Source of the DNA: Bacteroidales bacterium
Lineage (GTDB): Bacteria > Bacteroidota > Bacteroidia > Bacteroidales > JAADJA01
Direction: 5' to 3'
Assembly (NCBI GenBank): GCA_016783885.1
Contig: JADHVR010000011.1
Coordinates: forward strand, 1 to 62,089
Length of the DNA stretch: 62,089 nt
Positions 1 to 8,507 of this stretch are shown piece after piece. The number at the start of each line of letters is the position of its first letter. Position 1 is the first letter of the stretch. The notes beneath the pieces were generated by a model, which was not told where the DNA came from, did not search any database, and saw only the letters and a program-made list of their open reading frames with translations. The position numbers were made by a program, and so were the translations under genes.

Positions 1-317
1 ACGGCTGCGAGAACTTTGCTCAAGATAGCATTTATGTTGGCGAATGTTTGGGGATAAATGAAATTGTTAATGGAATACATTTTGAGATTTTCCCGAATCC
101 ATCAAATGGAGAATTTGCCGTCAAATTCAATAAAAGCCTGGGAATGACTAATGTTACCGTGATGAATATGCTGAACGAAATTGTCTTTAAGAGCAAAACA
201 GAAATCGTTACAGGTAAGTCATTTAATATTGATTTGAGTGGCAATCCGGAAGGCGTTTATTTTGTACAAATAAAATCTGATAAAACAGAGCTGGTACGGA
301 AGATCATTATTCGATAA
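1..317 (+). CDS. C-terminal fragment of a T9SS-secreted protein
   Basis: The reading frame is open from base 3 to the stop at 315-317, so this is the 3' end of a gene that begins before the window. The last 80 or so residues form a type A T9SS sorting domain: the FPNPSNGEF motif, a middle strand with ITDM-like pattern (VTVMNMLNE), then the LSGNPEGVYFVQI and VRKIIIR ending. Such domains direct a protein from the periplasm across the outer membrane through the Gld/Por machinery, and are then removed. The passenger domain is not visible. A TTG at 48 could be read as a start, but the frame runs on upstream with protein-like sequence, so it is not one. The stop lies 5 bases before the next gene. 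Confidence 0.85.
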   Translation, partial: GCENFAQDSIYVGECLGINEIVNGIHFEIFPNPSNGEFAVKFNKSLGMTNVTVMNMLNEIVFKSKTEIVTGKSFNIDLSGNPEGVYFVQIKSDKTELVRKIIIR

Positions 318-322
318 ATATT

Positions 323-565
323 ATGTTAAAGGTTTTTATTATTGCTTCGGTTTTATTATTACTTGCTATTCTTATCATGGGGATAAAAATATTCTTTACA
401 AAATCAGGTAAGTTTCCCAAAACCCGTATCGGGGATAATAAAGCCATGAAGAAAAAGGGAATATACTGCCCTAAAACTTTGGACGCCATCGAACGTAAAG
501 ACTGCCAGACTTGCAATGACTACCAGGCAAAACAGAAAGTTGCCGCTTCAAGCGTGGACGCTTGA
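323..565 (+). CDS. Small single-pass membrane protein, conserved type
   Basis: An 80-residue protein with one N-terminal membrane segment (about residues 3-23, LKVFIIASVLLLLAILIMGI), then a basic cytoplasmic-type tail with four cysteines (IYCPKTL, KDCQTCNDY). I have seen small proteins of this pattern in Bacteroidota, with no known function. The Cys-x-x-Cys pair could bind a metal, which is inference. The last residues and the stop codon come from a perfect palindrome at 543-570, so the native C-terminus has probably been replaced by repeat-encoded residues. The start ATG is 5 bases after the stop of the cargo gene, so the two may be cotranscribed. Confidence 0.65.
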   Translation: MLKVFIIASVLLLLAILIMGIKIFFTKSGKFPKTRIGDNKAMKKKGIYCPKTLDAIERKDCQTCNDYQAKQKVAASSVDA

Positions 566-570
566 AGCGG
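543..570. repeat. Perfect palindrome with 13-bp arms at a gene end
   Basis: CCGCTTCAAGCGT (543-555) and ACGCTTGAAGCGG (558-570) are exact reverse complements separated by GG. The element encodes the last residues and the TGA of the small membrane protein at 323-565. No T-tract follows at once, so it is better read as a dispersed palindromic repeat than a standard terminator. It does lie between convergent genes and could still stop transcripts from both sides. Confidence 0.8.
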
Positions 571-602
571 TGGAGCAGTTTGTAATTTTTCAAACGTAAT
601 TT

Positions 603-3600
603 TCATTTCCATCTGTTTTTTATCTTATGCAAGCCGACCTTCCCTAAATACAATACATGATACATTGCCGGAACAATTATCAGCGTAAGAAAAGTAGCGA
701 ATGATAATCCGAAGATAATCGTCCATGACATAGGTCCCCAGAATGCGGCATTATCACCACCGAAATATATTTTCGGATCGAAATTCCGGAGCATGGAAAT
801 AATATCGATATTCAAACCCGATGCTAAAGGTAAAAGTCCTAAAATGGTTGTAATGGCAGTGAGCAATACAGGTCTGAGCCTCGTTTTACCGGCTTCCACA
901 ATACATCTTACTGATATATCTATTGGCAAAATAGCATTTTCTTCCAAACCCATCTCTACTCTTTTGCGTTTCTTTACCAGGTTTATATAATCAATTAATA
1001 CAATACCATTGTTAACCACAACACCTGCCAGAGAAACGATTCCGATGCCGGTCATAATTACAACAAAATCCATATTAAAGGTGGCTAAACCTCCAAACAC
1101 GCCAATGGTGCTTAAAAGAACCGTAAACATTATAATTGCAGGTTTAACAACAGAATTAAACTGGCTTACAAGAATAACCATAATAACAGCAATGGCAATA
1201 AGTAAAGCCTTAATTAAAAATGCCATAGACTCCTGCTGTTCTTCCTGTTCGCCGGTAAATTCGTAGTCGTATCCTTCAGGCATTTCAAAGTCAGCAAGCA
1301 ATTCGCGTAATTGATTGTTGATCACGGTAGCATTGTATCCCTCCAAAATGTTTGAATAAATTGTGATCACCCTGTCGAGGTCTTTTCGCATCACCGAGCC
1401 GTAAGTGGTGCTGTATTCAATATCAGCGACTGCGGAGATAGGAACCTGTATAATTTTTCCTGTTGACTGGCTCCGGAAGGTAACCCTCTGATTCAGCAGC
1501 GAAACGATATTATTCCTGTATTCTTCCTTTAAACGCAACTGAACAGGGTATTCATCCTCACCATCTTTAAAATCCGATATTTCTTTTCCGAAAAGCGCTG
1601 TTCGCAGGGTCATAGCTATCTGAGCAGTGGATAATCCGAAACGGCGCGCCTTATCCCTGTCGATCTTTATCAGCAATTCAGGCTTTCCTATGTCGAGATC
1701 AATCTTCAATCCTTCAATACCTTCGATGCTGGTGGCTTCGATAAAATCCTGTATTGTGTCGGTTAACCAAAGTAATTTTGTAAATTCTTTACCGCTTACC
1801 TCTATGTTAACAGCTTTACCTGCAGGCGGACCATCAATCTGTTTATCTATTGAAAATTGCACGCCCGGGTACCTGCCAATAAGCGTATCGCTAAATTGCT
1901 TTAAAATGTCCGTTGTGTTAATGCCACCCCTGAATTCAAAATCTACAAAGCTTATCGTTATCAATCCCCTGTTTGGTCCGCCGGATTTTCCGCTGAAACC
2001 TTCATTTTCCGAATTCGCCCCTTTACCAACGATGGTCAGTACCGATTTTACAATATCTTTATTAGGCTCTATAACCTCATATACTTTATTTTCAATTTTC
2101 CTCATAAACGTGTCCGTTGCGTCAATATCAGTTCCTATTGGCAATTCAGTCAAAATGTTTATGTATTTGGGTTGGGTTTCAGGGAAAAAGATGATCTTTG
2201 GGTTACTGCCAAAATAAAAACTGATAGTCAGCACTAAAAGAAGAACAGTGCCTGAAATAAAGTAATACGGGTTTCTTTTTCTAAGTCCGAATTTTAAAAA
2301 TCTAAGATAAGATTGCTCCATCCATACAAGAAACACCTCCTGGAACCATTTAGATATCCTGTAAAGACAAAACAGGTTGAATAATCCGATTATAGCAAAA
2401 ATGACCAGCAGGCTTCCCGGAATGTTATACCCGCCGATAAAGAAAAATATGGAAAGGATGATCATAATAGCTGCTATTGCCAATGTTTTTTTAACGTGAG
2501 GTTTTGGGTTTTGATCACCATATTTTATAAACGAAGATGAAACCACAGGAATGATAACCAAAGCAACAAATAATGAAGAAGACAATACAATGATCAGCGT
2601 TATAGGCAGGTACTTCATAAACTCGCCCATCATACTGTCCCAGAACAATAGCGGGACAAACGCAGCGAGAGTAGTGGCAGTGGACGAAATAATCGGCATG
2701 GCAATTTCGCCTACCGCATTCTTTGCAGCCTCGTATTTCGAATATCCCCTGTCGATAAAACGATAAATATTTTCAACAACTACAATAGCATTGTCAACTA
2801 ACATACCCAGTGCAAGGATCAATGAAAACAATACTATCATGTTGATGCTAGAATCCATCAATCCATATATCATGAACGATAAAAACATGGATGTCGGAAT
2901 AGCCAGCCCGACAAAAAGACCATTTCTGATACCAAGGAAAAAATACAAAACGAGCAAAACGAAAATAATCCCCAAAATAATACTGTTCTCTAAATTACTC
3001 AATTGTTTCCTGATGATATCCGATTGATCGTTTGTAATGGTAATATTTAAATTATCTGGAATTGCTTTGGCTTCTCTTGCATGATCCAATATTGCAAAAA
3101 TTTTATCCGTTGCTTTCAGCAGGTTTTCTCCGCCTTTTTTCACCACCTGCAAAGTTACCACAGGCTGTCTGTCCAGGCGGGCATAGCTGTCAGGGTCTGC
3201 AAAACCGTAAATTACATCAGCTACATCACGCAGGTAAACAATATCCTGGTGTTCGTGCTTTACGATAATAGATTCCATTTCTTTCACATTCTGAAACTCA
3301 CCAATTACCCTGATGGTTCGCCGTGTATCGCCCAACCGCAAATCTCCGCCCGACATAGAAACGTTTTCCGATGAAATGGCATTTTCAATATCATTGAAGC
3401 TAAGTTCAAAGTCGGTAAGCTTGTGCATATCAATATTGATCTTTACTTCTCTTTCGTTCAATCCTGAAATTTCAACCTTTGATATTTCATAAATGCTTTC
3501 TATCTCATCTTCCAGATATTCTGCATAGTTTCTAAGTTCGTTTAAGCTATAGTCGCCTGAGAGGTTTATACTTATAATAGGAAATTCAGAGAAGTCGATA

Positions 3601-4031
3601 TCGGAAATGTAAGGATCATCTAAGAGGTCGTTGGGCAGTTCGCTTTTGGCTTTATCCACGGCATCCCTGACTTCCTGCAAAGCCTGGTTGATCTCCACAT
3701 TGGTATTGAACTCAACAAAAATGGATGAAACATCCTGTAAGGAGTTTGATGTGATCTTTTTTATCCCCCTGATGGATTCCAGTTCTTTTTCTATTGGGCG
3801 TGTGATCAGGTTTTCTATGTCGATGGGTGGATTTCCCGGATACATGGTTTGCACAATTACAGTTGGGAAATAAATTTCAGGGAACAACTCCTTTGGCAGT
3901 GAACGGTAACTGTAAAATCCGAAAGCCACAAGGATGAATAAAAGCAGGAATATCGTATTTCTATTATTTAGCGCAAAAGTGGTGAGCTTAAACTCTCTTT
4001 TGACTTTCTCTTCTTTGAAATGTTTTTCCAT
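603..4031 (-). CDS. RND efflux transporter, inner-membrane permease
   Basis: A 1142-residue resistance-nodulation-division permease of the AcrB/HAE1 type, about 100 residues longer than AcrB. The order is typical: one N-terminal membrane helix, a porter/docking domain, a helix bundle around residues 340-560, a second porter domain, and a second bundle near the C-terminus. It would use the proton gradient to push substrates from the periplasm and inner membrane into the outer-membrane channel. TM4 reads GMLVDNAIVVVEN, so only the first of AcrB's two aspartates (D407/D408) is kept. TM10 reads VVVNNGIVLIDY, with Asn where AcrB has Lys940. The proton relay must therefore differ from AcrB's; many divergent family members show this. 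It is the last gene of the TetR-to-RND operon, with a hairpin repeat just before its start. Substrate unknown. Confidence 0.93.
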   Translation of the reverse strand: MEKHFKEEKVKREFKLTTFALNNRNTIFLLLFILVAFGFYSYRSLPKELFPEIYFPTVIVQTMYPGNPPIDIENLITRPIEKELESIRGIKKITSNSLQDVSSIFVEFNTNVEINQALQEVRDAVDKAKSELPNDLLDDPYISDIDFSEFPIISINLSGDYSLNELRNYAEYLEDEIESIYEISKVEISGLNEREVKINIDMHKLTDFELSFNDIENAISSENVSMSGGDLRLGDTRRTIRVIGEFQNVKEMESIIVKHEHQDIVYLRDVADVIYGFADPDSYARLDRQPVVTLQVVKKGGENLLKATDKIFAILDHAREAKAIPDNLNITITNDQSDIIRKQLSNLENSIILGIIFVLLVLYFFLGIRNGLFVGLAIPTSMFLSFMIYGLMDSSINMIVLFSLILALGMLVDNAIVVVENIYRFIDRGYSKYEAAKNAVGEIAMPIISSTATTLAAFVPLLFWDSMMGEFMKYLPITLIIVLSSSLFVALVIIPVVSSSFIKYGDQNPKPHVKKTLAIAAIMIILSIFFFIGGYNIPGSLLVIFAIIGLFNLFCLYRISKWFQEVFLVWMEQSYLRFLKFGLRKRNPYYFISGTVLLLVLTISFYFGSNPKIIFFPETQPKYINILTELPIGTDIDATDTFMRKIENKVYEVIEPNKDIVKSVLTIVGKGANSENEGFSGKSGGPNRGLITISFVDFEFRGGINTTDILKQFSDTLIGRYPGVQFSIDKQIDGPPAGKAVNIEVSGKEFTKLLWLTDTIQDFIEATSIEGIEGLKIDLDIGKPELLIKIDRDKARRFGLSTAQIAMTLRTALFGKEISDFKDGEDEYPVQLRLKEEYRNNIVSLLNQRVTFRSQSTGKIIQVPISAVADIEYSTTYGSVMRKDLDRVITIYSNILEGYNATVINNQLRELLADFEMPEGYDYEFTGEQEEQQESMAFLIKALLIAIAVIMVILVSQFNSVVKPAIIMFTVLLSTIGVFGGLATFNMDFVVIMTGIGIVSLAGVVVNNGIVLIDYINLVKKRKRVEMGLEENAILPIDISVRCIVEAGKTRLRPVLLTAITTILGLLPLASGLNIDIISMLRNFDPKIYFGGDNAAFWGPMSWTIIFGLSFATFLTLIIVPAMYHVLYLGKVGLHKIKNRWK

Positions 4032-4048
4032 TATTGATTTGTTTTAAA

Positions 4049-4107
4049 AAGGCTGAAGCTGAGGCTAAGTCTCTCCTCAGCCTCAGCCTTAGCCTCTCTT
4101 CAGCCTT
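4049..4107. repeat. Long hairpin of GAGGCT-type repeats
   Basis: AAGGCTGAAG (4049-4058) pairs exactly with CTTCAGCCTT (4098-4107), and GAGGCTAAG (4061-4069) with CTTAGCCTC (4088-4096). That gives about 19 paired bases around an 18-base loop, itself made of the same CCTCAG units. It lies between the four-helix-bundle gene and the RND start. Related units recur at 4529-4557 on the other side of the same gene. Confidence 0.8.
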
Positions 4108-4126
4108 CACCTAATTCCCCTTTCCT

Positions 4127-4495
4127 TTAATTATCTCTGTTTTCAATAGATTTTATCATTGAATCTAATTCATCAATAACTTCCCTATATCCTATTATTA
4201 GATTTTCGCTTTCCTCTTTTGTTAAATATTCTAATGCTTCAGAAACAAAACTCTGACTTATGATTTCATATGCACTACCTCTTGAAATTTTATAAAATCT
4301 TGTTTTATCCCTTTTCTCATATCTCCCAAACCCTTCAGCAATATTATGTGTTACAGAATTTGCCGACCTTCTAATGTCAGAAATCATCCCATACCTTTCT
4401 TCTTTTGGAAAAGATTTTGAAAGTCTATATACTTCAACTAATAAACTGAAAGCCTTTTGCCAAACCGGCATCTCAGTAAAATCTTTATATGCCAT
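4127..4495 (-). CDS. Four-helix-bundle protein, S23/rRNA-intervening-sequence family
   Basis: A 122-residue protein with the family hallmarks: an opening YKDFTEMPVWQKAF, then RYGMISDIRRSANSVTHNIAEGFGR, then a helical C-terminus ending in a repeated ELDSMIKSIE. These proteins were first found encoded in 23S rRNA intervening sequences and form pentameric helical bundles; the diversity-generating-retroelement accessory protein Avd has a related fold. Here there is no rRNA or reverse transcriptase nearby. The gene sits between the membrane-fusion and permease genes of an efflux operon and is flanked on both sides by GAGGCT-type repeats, so it looks like an insertion. Its role is unknown; nucleic-acid binding is the usual suggestion. 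Confidence 0.88.
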   Translation of the reverse strand: MAYKDFTEMPVWQKAFSLLVEVYRLSKSFPKEERYGMISDIRRSANSVTHNIAEGFGRYEKRDKTRFYKISRGSAYEIISQSFVSEALEYLTKEESENLIIGYREVIDELDSMIKSIENRDN

Positions 4496-4528
4496 AATTT
4501 TTATTAAAAATCTACAATTCCTTTTTTT

Positions 4529-4557
4529 CCTTAGCCTCAGCCTTAGCCTCAGCCTTA
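4529..4557. repeat. 12-bp tandem repeat next to the membrane-fusion stop codon
   Basis: Two exact copies of CCTTAGCCTCAG followed by CCTTA. The last three bases (4555-4557) are the complement of the TAA stop of the membrane-fusion gene. The sequence matches the units in the hairpin at 4049-4107, so the four-helix-bundle gene is enclosed by related repeats. Confidence 0.8.
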
Positions 4558-5685
4558 TTTTACTTCAACCTCCGCCCCGTCCGAAACCTGGTTATATCCA
4601 TTTACAATCACTTTGTCTCCTTCGTGCAACCCTTCGGTTATTATTGTTTCATCACCATAAGACATCCCGGTTTTAACATACCTTTTCATAGACGTAATAT
4701 TATTACTATGTTTCTGCACTACGTAAACATACGAGCCTTTTAAATCTTGTTTAATAACTAAGGATGGCACCAGCAAAGAGGATTCGGCGGAAAAATCATT
4801 GATCTTTATAATTGCCAGCACATTTGGTTTTATCACTTCATTTTTATTTTTAATTTTCAATTGAACTGTAAATGTACGATTGGCAGTTTTTACCACATTT
4901 CCGATTCGATGTACCGGAACTTTCATTTTTATATCAGGGTATGAGGGAAATTCAAGCAGCACCATATCTCCTTTTTTGACTTTAGTAAGATAGGCTTCCG
5001 AAACGTCGGCATCCACGTACAGGTTATCAAGATTTACTACCTGCATCGTCTGCAGCCCGGGCATAGCCATTTCTCCTTCCTTAATAAAAATATCATCAAC
5101 AATACCGTTGACAGGGGATTTTACCAATGCCATGTCTTGTTGAGCGTGGAGAGTTTTCAGCTTGCTTTCAAGGGCTTCTTTATTGTTTTTAGCTGTAAGA
5201 TAATCAATCTCCGAACCTATATTTTTATCATAAAGACGCTTTTGCCTTTCGTAAATCGTATTGGCAAGCTCAAGGCTTGTTTCAACTTCTTTGATGGAAC
5301 TTTCGGTAATGCTGGAGTTCAGCTTTAACAGAGGTTGCCCTTTTTTCACCCTCTCTCCTTCCTGTACAAATATATTCAGTACCTGCCCGTTAATCTCGGG
5401 GCTGATGAATGCCGCATTAATGGCTTCGACTGTTCCGTTCACTTCAAAATAATGAAAAAAAGGTTCGTATTTCATCTCCTTTACCGATACCGGAATTTTA
5501 TTAGAAATTTTTGCAGGATCATCGTTTAATTGCTTTTCCAAATCTGCAATTTTAGTATTCAGTTCATCAACCTGTTTTTTGTATTCCGTTATCTGCTTTT
5601 TGATCTCATCCTTATTTTCAGGATTATTATTACTGCTACAAGCAGCAAAAAAAATTACGATCGATATAAAAATTAACTTTTTCAT
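4555..5685 (-). CDS. RND efflux periplasmic adaptor (membrane-fusion lipoprotein)
   Basis: A 376-residue adaptor of the AcrA/HlyD class. A lipoprotein signal peptide with lipobox FFAAC gives a lipid-anchored Cys near residue 16. A heptad-rich segment follows at about 25-55 (KKQVDELNTKIADLEKQL), then the barrel-sandwich (lipoyl-like) half-motif GQVLNIFVQEGERVKKGQPL, an alpha-hairpin (about 125-190), the second half-motif (VNGIVDDIFIKEGEMAMPG), and a beta-barrel and membrane-proximal domain. It would join the RND permease to the TolC-like channel. The extra coiled coil straight after the lipid anchor is not in AcrA. Downstream on its strand the stop codon abuts the 12-bp repeat that precedes the four-helix-bundle gene. 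Confidence 0.92.
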   Translation of the reverse strand: MKKLIFISIVIFFAACSSNNNPENKDEIKKQITEYKKQVDELNTKIADLEKQLNDDPAKISNKIPVSVKEMKYEPFFHYFEVNGTVEAINAAFISPEINGQVLNIFVQEGERVKKGQPLLKLNSSITESSIKEVETSLELANTIYERQKRLYDKNIGSEIDYLTAKNNKEALESKLKTLHAQQDMALVKSPVNGIVDDIFIKEGEMAMPGLQTMQVVNLDNLYVDADVSEAYLTKVKKGDMVLLEFPSYPDIKMKVPVHRIGNVVKTANRTFTVQLKIKNKNEVIKPNVLAIIKINDFSAESSLLVPSLVIKQDLKGSYVYVVQKHSNNITSMKRYVKTGMSYGDETIITEGLHEGDKVIVNGYNQVSDGAEVEVK

Positions 5686-5715
5686 TTATTAATACTTTTA
5701 TCTTATATCTTGGTT

Positions 5716-6420
5716 CTATTTAACTATTTCAATCAATTCAATAGTATATATCAGTGTTGAACCGGCAGGTATTACATTAGCGAAATTCTGATCGCCATAA
5801 GCAAGTTCGGGCGGAATATAAAGTTCGTAAATACCGCCTTCTTTCATTTGCTGAATTCCCTCTGATAATCCTTTGATCACATTATTTAACCTGATTCCGG
5901 CTGGTCCCCTGTCGTACGACATATCAAAAACCGTCCTGTCCGCGAACATTGCCCTGTAATGAACCAGAACACTATCATTAACAGCAGGCTGCGAACCCCC
6001 GCCTTCTTTCATAACTTTATACTGCAAGCCGCTGTTAAGCTGTATTACACCTTCTTTATTTTTATTCTCATTCATAAACATTGCACCATCTGCTTTATTT
6101 TTTTCAAGAAATATTTTCCCTTTTTCTTCCATGCGTGTTTTGAGTTCTTCATTAAATTCATCAATTATTACCTGCTTTAATGAATCCGGCAGAAGTGTGG
6201 TATCATTTAGTCCGTCAACCAAACCTTTGTAAACCGCCAGGTTATTTACATCAATTTCCTGTTCATTAATTCCAATTCCATAATCAAGCCCGATAATGTA
6301 GCTAATGGTATCCATCTGTGTTTTCAATTCAATTTTGCTTGTATCCTCCACAGGACTTTTGCAAGATTGAAAAAGAAATGCAACAGAAAATATTATTACA
6401 AAGTACTTTTGAAATTTCAT
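5716..6420 (-). CDS. FKBP-type peptidyl-prolyl isomerase, lipoprotein
   Basis: A 234-residue FkpA/Mip-like isomerase. The N-terminus is a lipoprotein signal (FLFQSC). A helical dimerisation region follows (about 35-120, including the SYIIGLDYG motif typical of this class), then a complete FKBP domain with VLVHYRAMF, VFDMS, GLSEGIQQMKEGG, YIPPELAYG and IPAGSTLIYTIELI. It would catalyse prolyl isomerisation and chaperone proteins in the periplasm or at the outer membrane. It lies inside the efflux operon between the channel and adaptor genes with gaps of about 30 bases, so it may help fold the channel or adaptor; that is inference from position only. Confidence 0.92.
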   Translation of the reverse strand: MKFQKYFVIIFSVAFLFQSCKSPVEDTSKIELKTQMDTISYIIGLDYGIGINEQEIDVNNLAVYKGLVDGLNDTTLLPDSLKQVIIDEFNEELKTRMEEKGKIFLEKNKADGAMFMNENKNKEGVIQLNSGLQYKVMKEGGGSQPAVNDSVLVHYRAMFADRTVFDMSYDRGPAGIRLNNVIKGLSEGIQQMKEGGIYELYIPPELAYGDQNFANVIPAGSTLIYTIELIEIVK

Positions 6421-6450
6421 GTTATTTTTCTTTTCGTTATTCCAACCAAA

Positions 6451-7800
6451 TCAATAACTCACCTTAGTCAGCTCTTTTTCAAGATCGGACTTCTTATTTA
6501 ATAAATCCAGGATTGAAGTTAAATAATCGATCTGGATTGTAAGATATTGATTATAGGTTTGTGATAAGTTTAAGCTTGTTGCAATACCTTCACGGTATTT
6601 AATTTCGGTTTTCTGATAAATTTTTTCAGCATTAGACAGGCTCATTTTTTTATTCAAATAAATCAGGTAAGCATTATTAAATTCGGATTTAACAGTTCTT
6701 ACTCGTAAGGATAAGCCTTGTTGTAACTGGTTATCTATAACCTTTATTTTATCGATTTCGAGTTGAGCCTGCTGAACTTTATATTTTCTGTTACCACTGC
6801 TGAAAATTGGCACACTTAGTTCCACGCCCAACATTTGGTTTGTGTACCATTTTTTATCTGAAGCAAAGAAAGTGAATTTATCGCGCATTGCGTTTTGCTG
6901 ATAAGAATAAAATCCATTCAGGGTTGGTAAATATTCCGACTTTTTAAGTTTTAGCTGAAGAACAGCCATCTTTTCCTGGTCTTTAAGTAATTTATAGTCA
7001 ATATGGTTGTTAAAGTTAAAAGAAGTATTCATCAGGTATTCCCTGTTCACCTCGCCTAACAGGTCATCTAATTTTTCAGTTAATTCAATATTTTCATCCG
7101 CCCTTATGCCCAATTGATATTTCAAGAGATTTGAAGCGATTTCAAGCTGATTATTAATATTTGTTATAGTTGTTTGCATGTCAGAAATTAATAATTTTAA
7201 CTGGTCAACATCAGTATCTTCAGCAAAACCACTCTTGTAGTATTCTTCGGTTTCATAAAGCATTTTGTTAAGACTTGTTAAAGTGCTGTCAAATACTTTC
7301 TTGTTTTCCCGGAGTATTATAATCGGATAATATGCCTTGGCTATGGCATCCTTAATTTCAATCTCACTTTTTTGATAATTGGTTTCAATAATGCCTACAT
7401 ACGCTTTAGAAGCCATTACTCCCACAATATATTGACCACTGAAAATCAACTGGCTTAAATTTGCCTCCCAGGCTGCATTATGCTGAGTGCCAAATTTGAT
7501 TTCTATATCTTCACCAGGTGTGCCAAATATATCACCCGGAATCAGGGTTGTGGGTAGTTCAAGGTAATTATTATAACTTGCACTTGCATTTACCTGCGGC
7601 AAACCAATTGCAAGATTTTCTTTTACCCTTTTCCTGGCAATCTCAACATCAGTGCCCGCGTTTATAACATCATAATTATTTTCCAGGGCATATTGCTGTG
7701 CTTCTTTAAGAGAGAATTTTTTAACCTCCTGGGCATAATTTATATTAGAGGCTAAAAACAGGCTTAAACCAATTAACAATATATTTTTAATTCTGTGCAT
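6451..7800 (-). CDS. TolC-family outer-membrane efflux channel
   Basis: A 449-residue outer-membrane efflux protein. A cleavable signal peptide ends near NINYAQ, followed by the FSLKEAQQYALENNYDVINA motif that opens these proteins. Two TolC-type repeats of long helices and short strands follow, with VDQLKLLISDMQTTITNINNQLEIASNLLKY-type heptads in the first and AEKIYQKTEIKYREGIATSLNLSQ in the second. Three such chains would form the channel that receives substrate from the RND permease through the adaptor. It directly follows the TetR gene (7 bases), so the repressor and pump are one operon. Confidence 0.92.
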   Translation of the reverse strand: MHRIKNILLIGLSLFLASNINYAQEVKKFSLKEAQQYALENNYDVINAGTDVEIARKRVKENLAIGLPQVNASASYNNYLELPTTLIPGDIFGTPGEDIEIKFGTQHNAAWEANLSQLIFSGQYIVGVMASKAYVGIIETNYQKSEIEIKDAIAKAYYPIIILRENKKVFDSTLTSLNKMLYETEEYYKSGFAEDTDVDQLKLLISDMQTTITNINNQLEIASNLLKYQLGIRADENIELTEKLDDLLGEVNREYLMNTSFNFNNHIDYKLLKDQEKMAVLQLKLKKSEYLPTLNGFYSYQQNAMRDKFTFFASDKKWYTNQMLGVELSVPIFSSGNRKYKVQQAQLEIDKIKVIDNQLQQGLSLRVRTVKSEFNNAYLIYLNKKMSLSNAEKIYQKTEIKYREGIATSLNLSQTYNQYLTIQIDYLTSILDLLNKKSDLEKELTKVSY

Positions 7801-7807
7801 GTCTTTT

Positions 7808-8437
7808 CTAAATATTGAAATTCAACTTTTCTTTTTGTCGCTCAAAATATTCGATACCCTTTTGGTTTGATATCCCGCGGATATGATTTTCGAACATCAC
7901 TTTAAACACGGTTTCAAAAGAAAAATTTTCAGATTTAAAAAAATCAGTTTTATGTATGTCCTCTATTTTCTGAAAATACAAATGAGCGATAACTTCTTTA
8001 TTTAAGTCCTGACGATACAAACCCTCTTTTATTCCCTTTTCGATGTTATTTTTAATATAATTTATGATGAGTTCCTTTTTTGAATCAAAATATTCTTTGT
8101 AAACCTGCGGATAAAATTTCTGAAGTTCGAAAGAGATAACAGGATTGATATTGTAATGTTTGATGTTGGCAATCTTACTCATTTCTAACAATACATCAAT
8201 GGCATTCATATCCATCTTTTTCATTTCCTCCATCCTTATGAATATCTGGTCCTTTACATAAGCAAAAACCTTTCTGATAAGGTCAATTTTGTTTTCGACG
8301 CACCGGTACAAGGTCTTTTTTGAAATACCAAGACTTCTGCTTATGTCGTCCATCGAAACATTACGAATACCGTTTTCGGCAAATATATTATATGCACCTT
8401 CTATAATGGTTTTGTATTTCTTTTCAAAATCAGACAT
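7808..8437 (-). CDS. TetR-family transcriptional regulator
   Basis: A 209-residue regulator. The N-terminal helix-turn-helix (about residues 10-55) contains GIRNVSMDDISRSLGISKKTLYR, the TetR pattern, and an all-helical C-terminal region would bind ligand and dimerise. It is the first gene of the efflux operon, so it probably represses its own operon and is released by a pump substrate. A near-ideal promoter and an overlapping inverted repeat lie just upstream (8458-8507). Confidence 0.93.
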   Translation of the reverse strand: MSDFEKKYKTIIEGAYNIFAENGIRNVSMDDISRSLGISKKTLYRCVENKIDLIRKVFAYVKDQIFIRMEEMKKMDMNAIDVLLEMSKIANIKHYNINPVISFELQKFYPQVYKEYFDSKKELIINYIKNNIEKGIKEGLYRQDLNKEVIAHLYFQKIEDIHKTDFFKSENFSFETVFKVMFENHIRGISNQKGIEYFERQKEKLNFNI

Positions 8438-8457
8438 TAGTTATTTTTTTAAAAATG

Positions 8458-8507
8458 CAAAAATACATATAAGAAACGAAGGAAACAAATTTATATTATT
8501 TCGTTTC
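8458..8507 (-). promoter_or_regulatory. Promoter and candidate operator of the TetR/efflux operon
   Basis: Read on the minus strand, TTTG (8489-8486) and TATTTTTG (8465-8458) are 20 bases apart, an exact fit to the Bacteroidota promoter form TTTG-N17-23-TAnnTTTG. The predicted transcript starts roughly 15 bases before the TetR ATG (8437). GAAACGAA (8473-8480) and TTCGTTTC (8500-8507) are exact reverse complements with 19 bases between them and overlap the -33 region. A dimeric TetR protein bound here would block initiation. The promoter is seen directly; the operator role is inferred. Confidence 0.65.

Noticed and set aside
4127-4495. Diversity-generating retroelement accessory gene (avd)
   Set aside because: The protein is of the related S23 fold, but no reverse transcriptase, template repeat or variable repeat is seen nearby.
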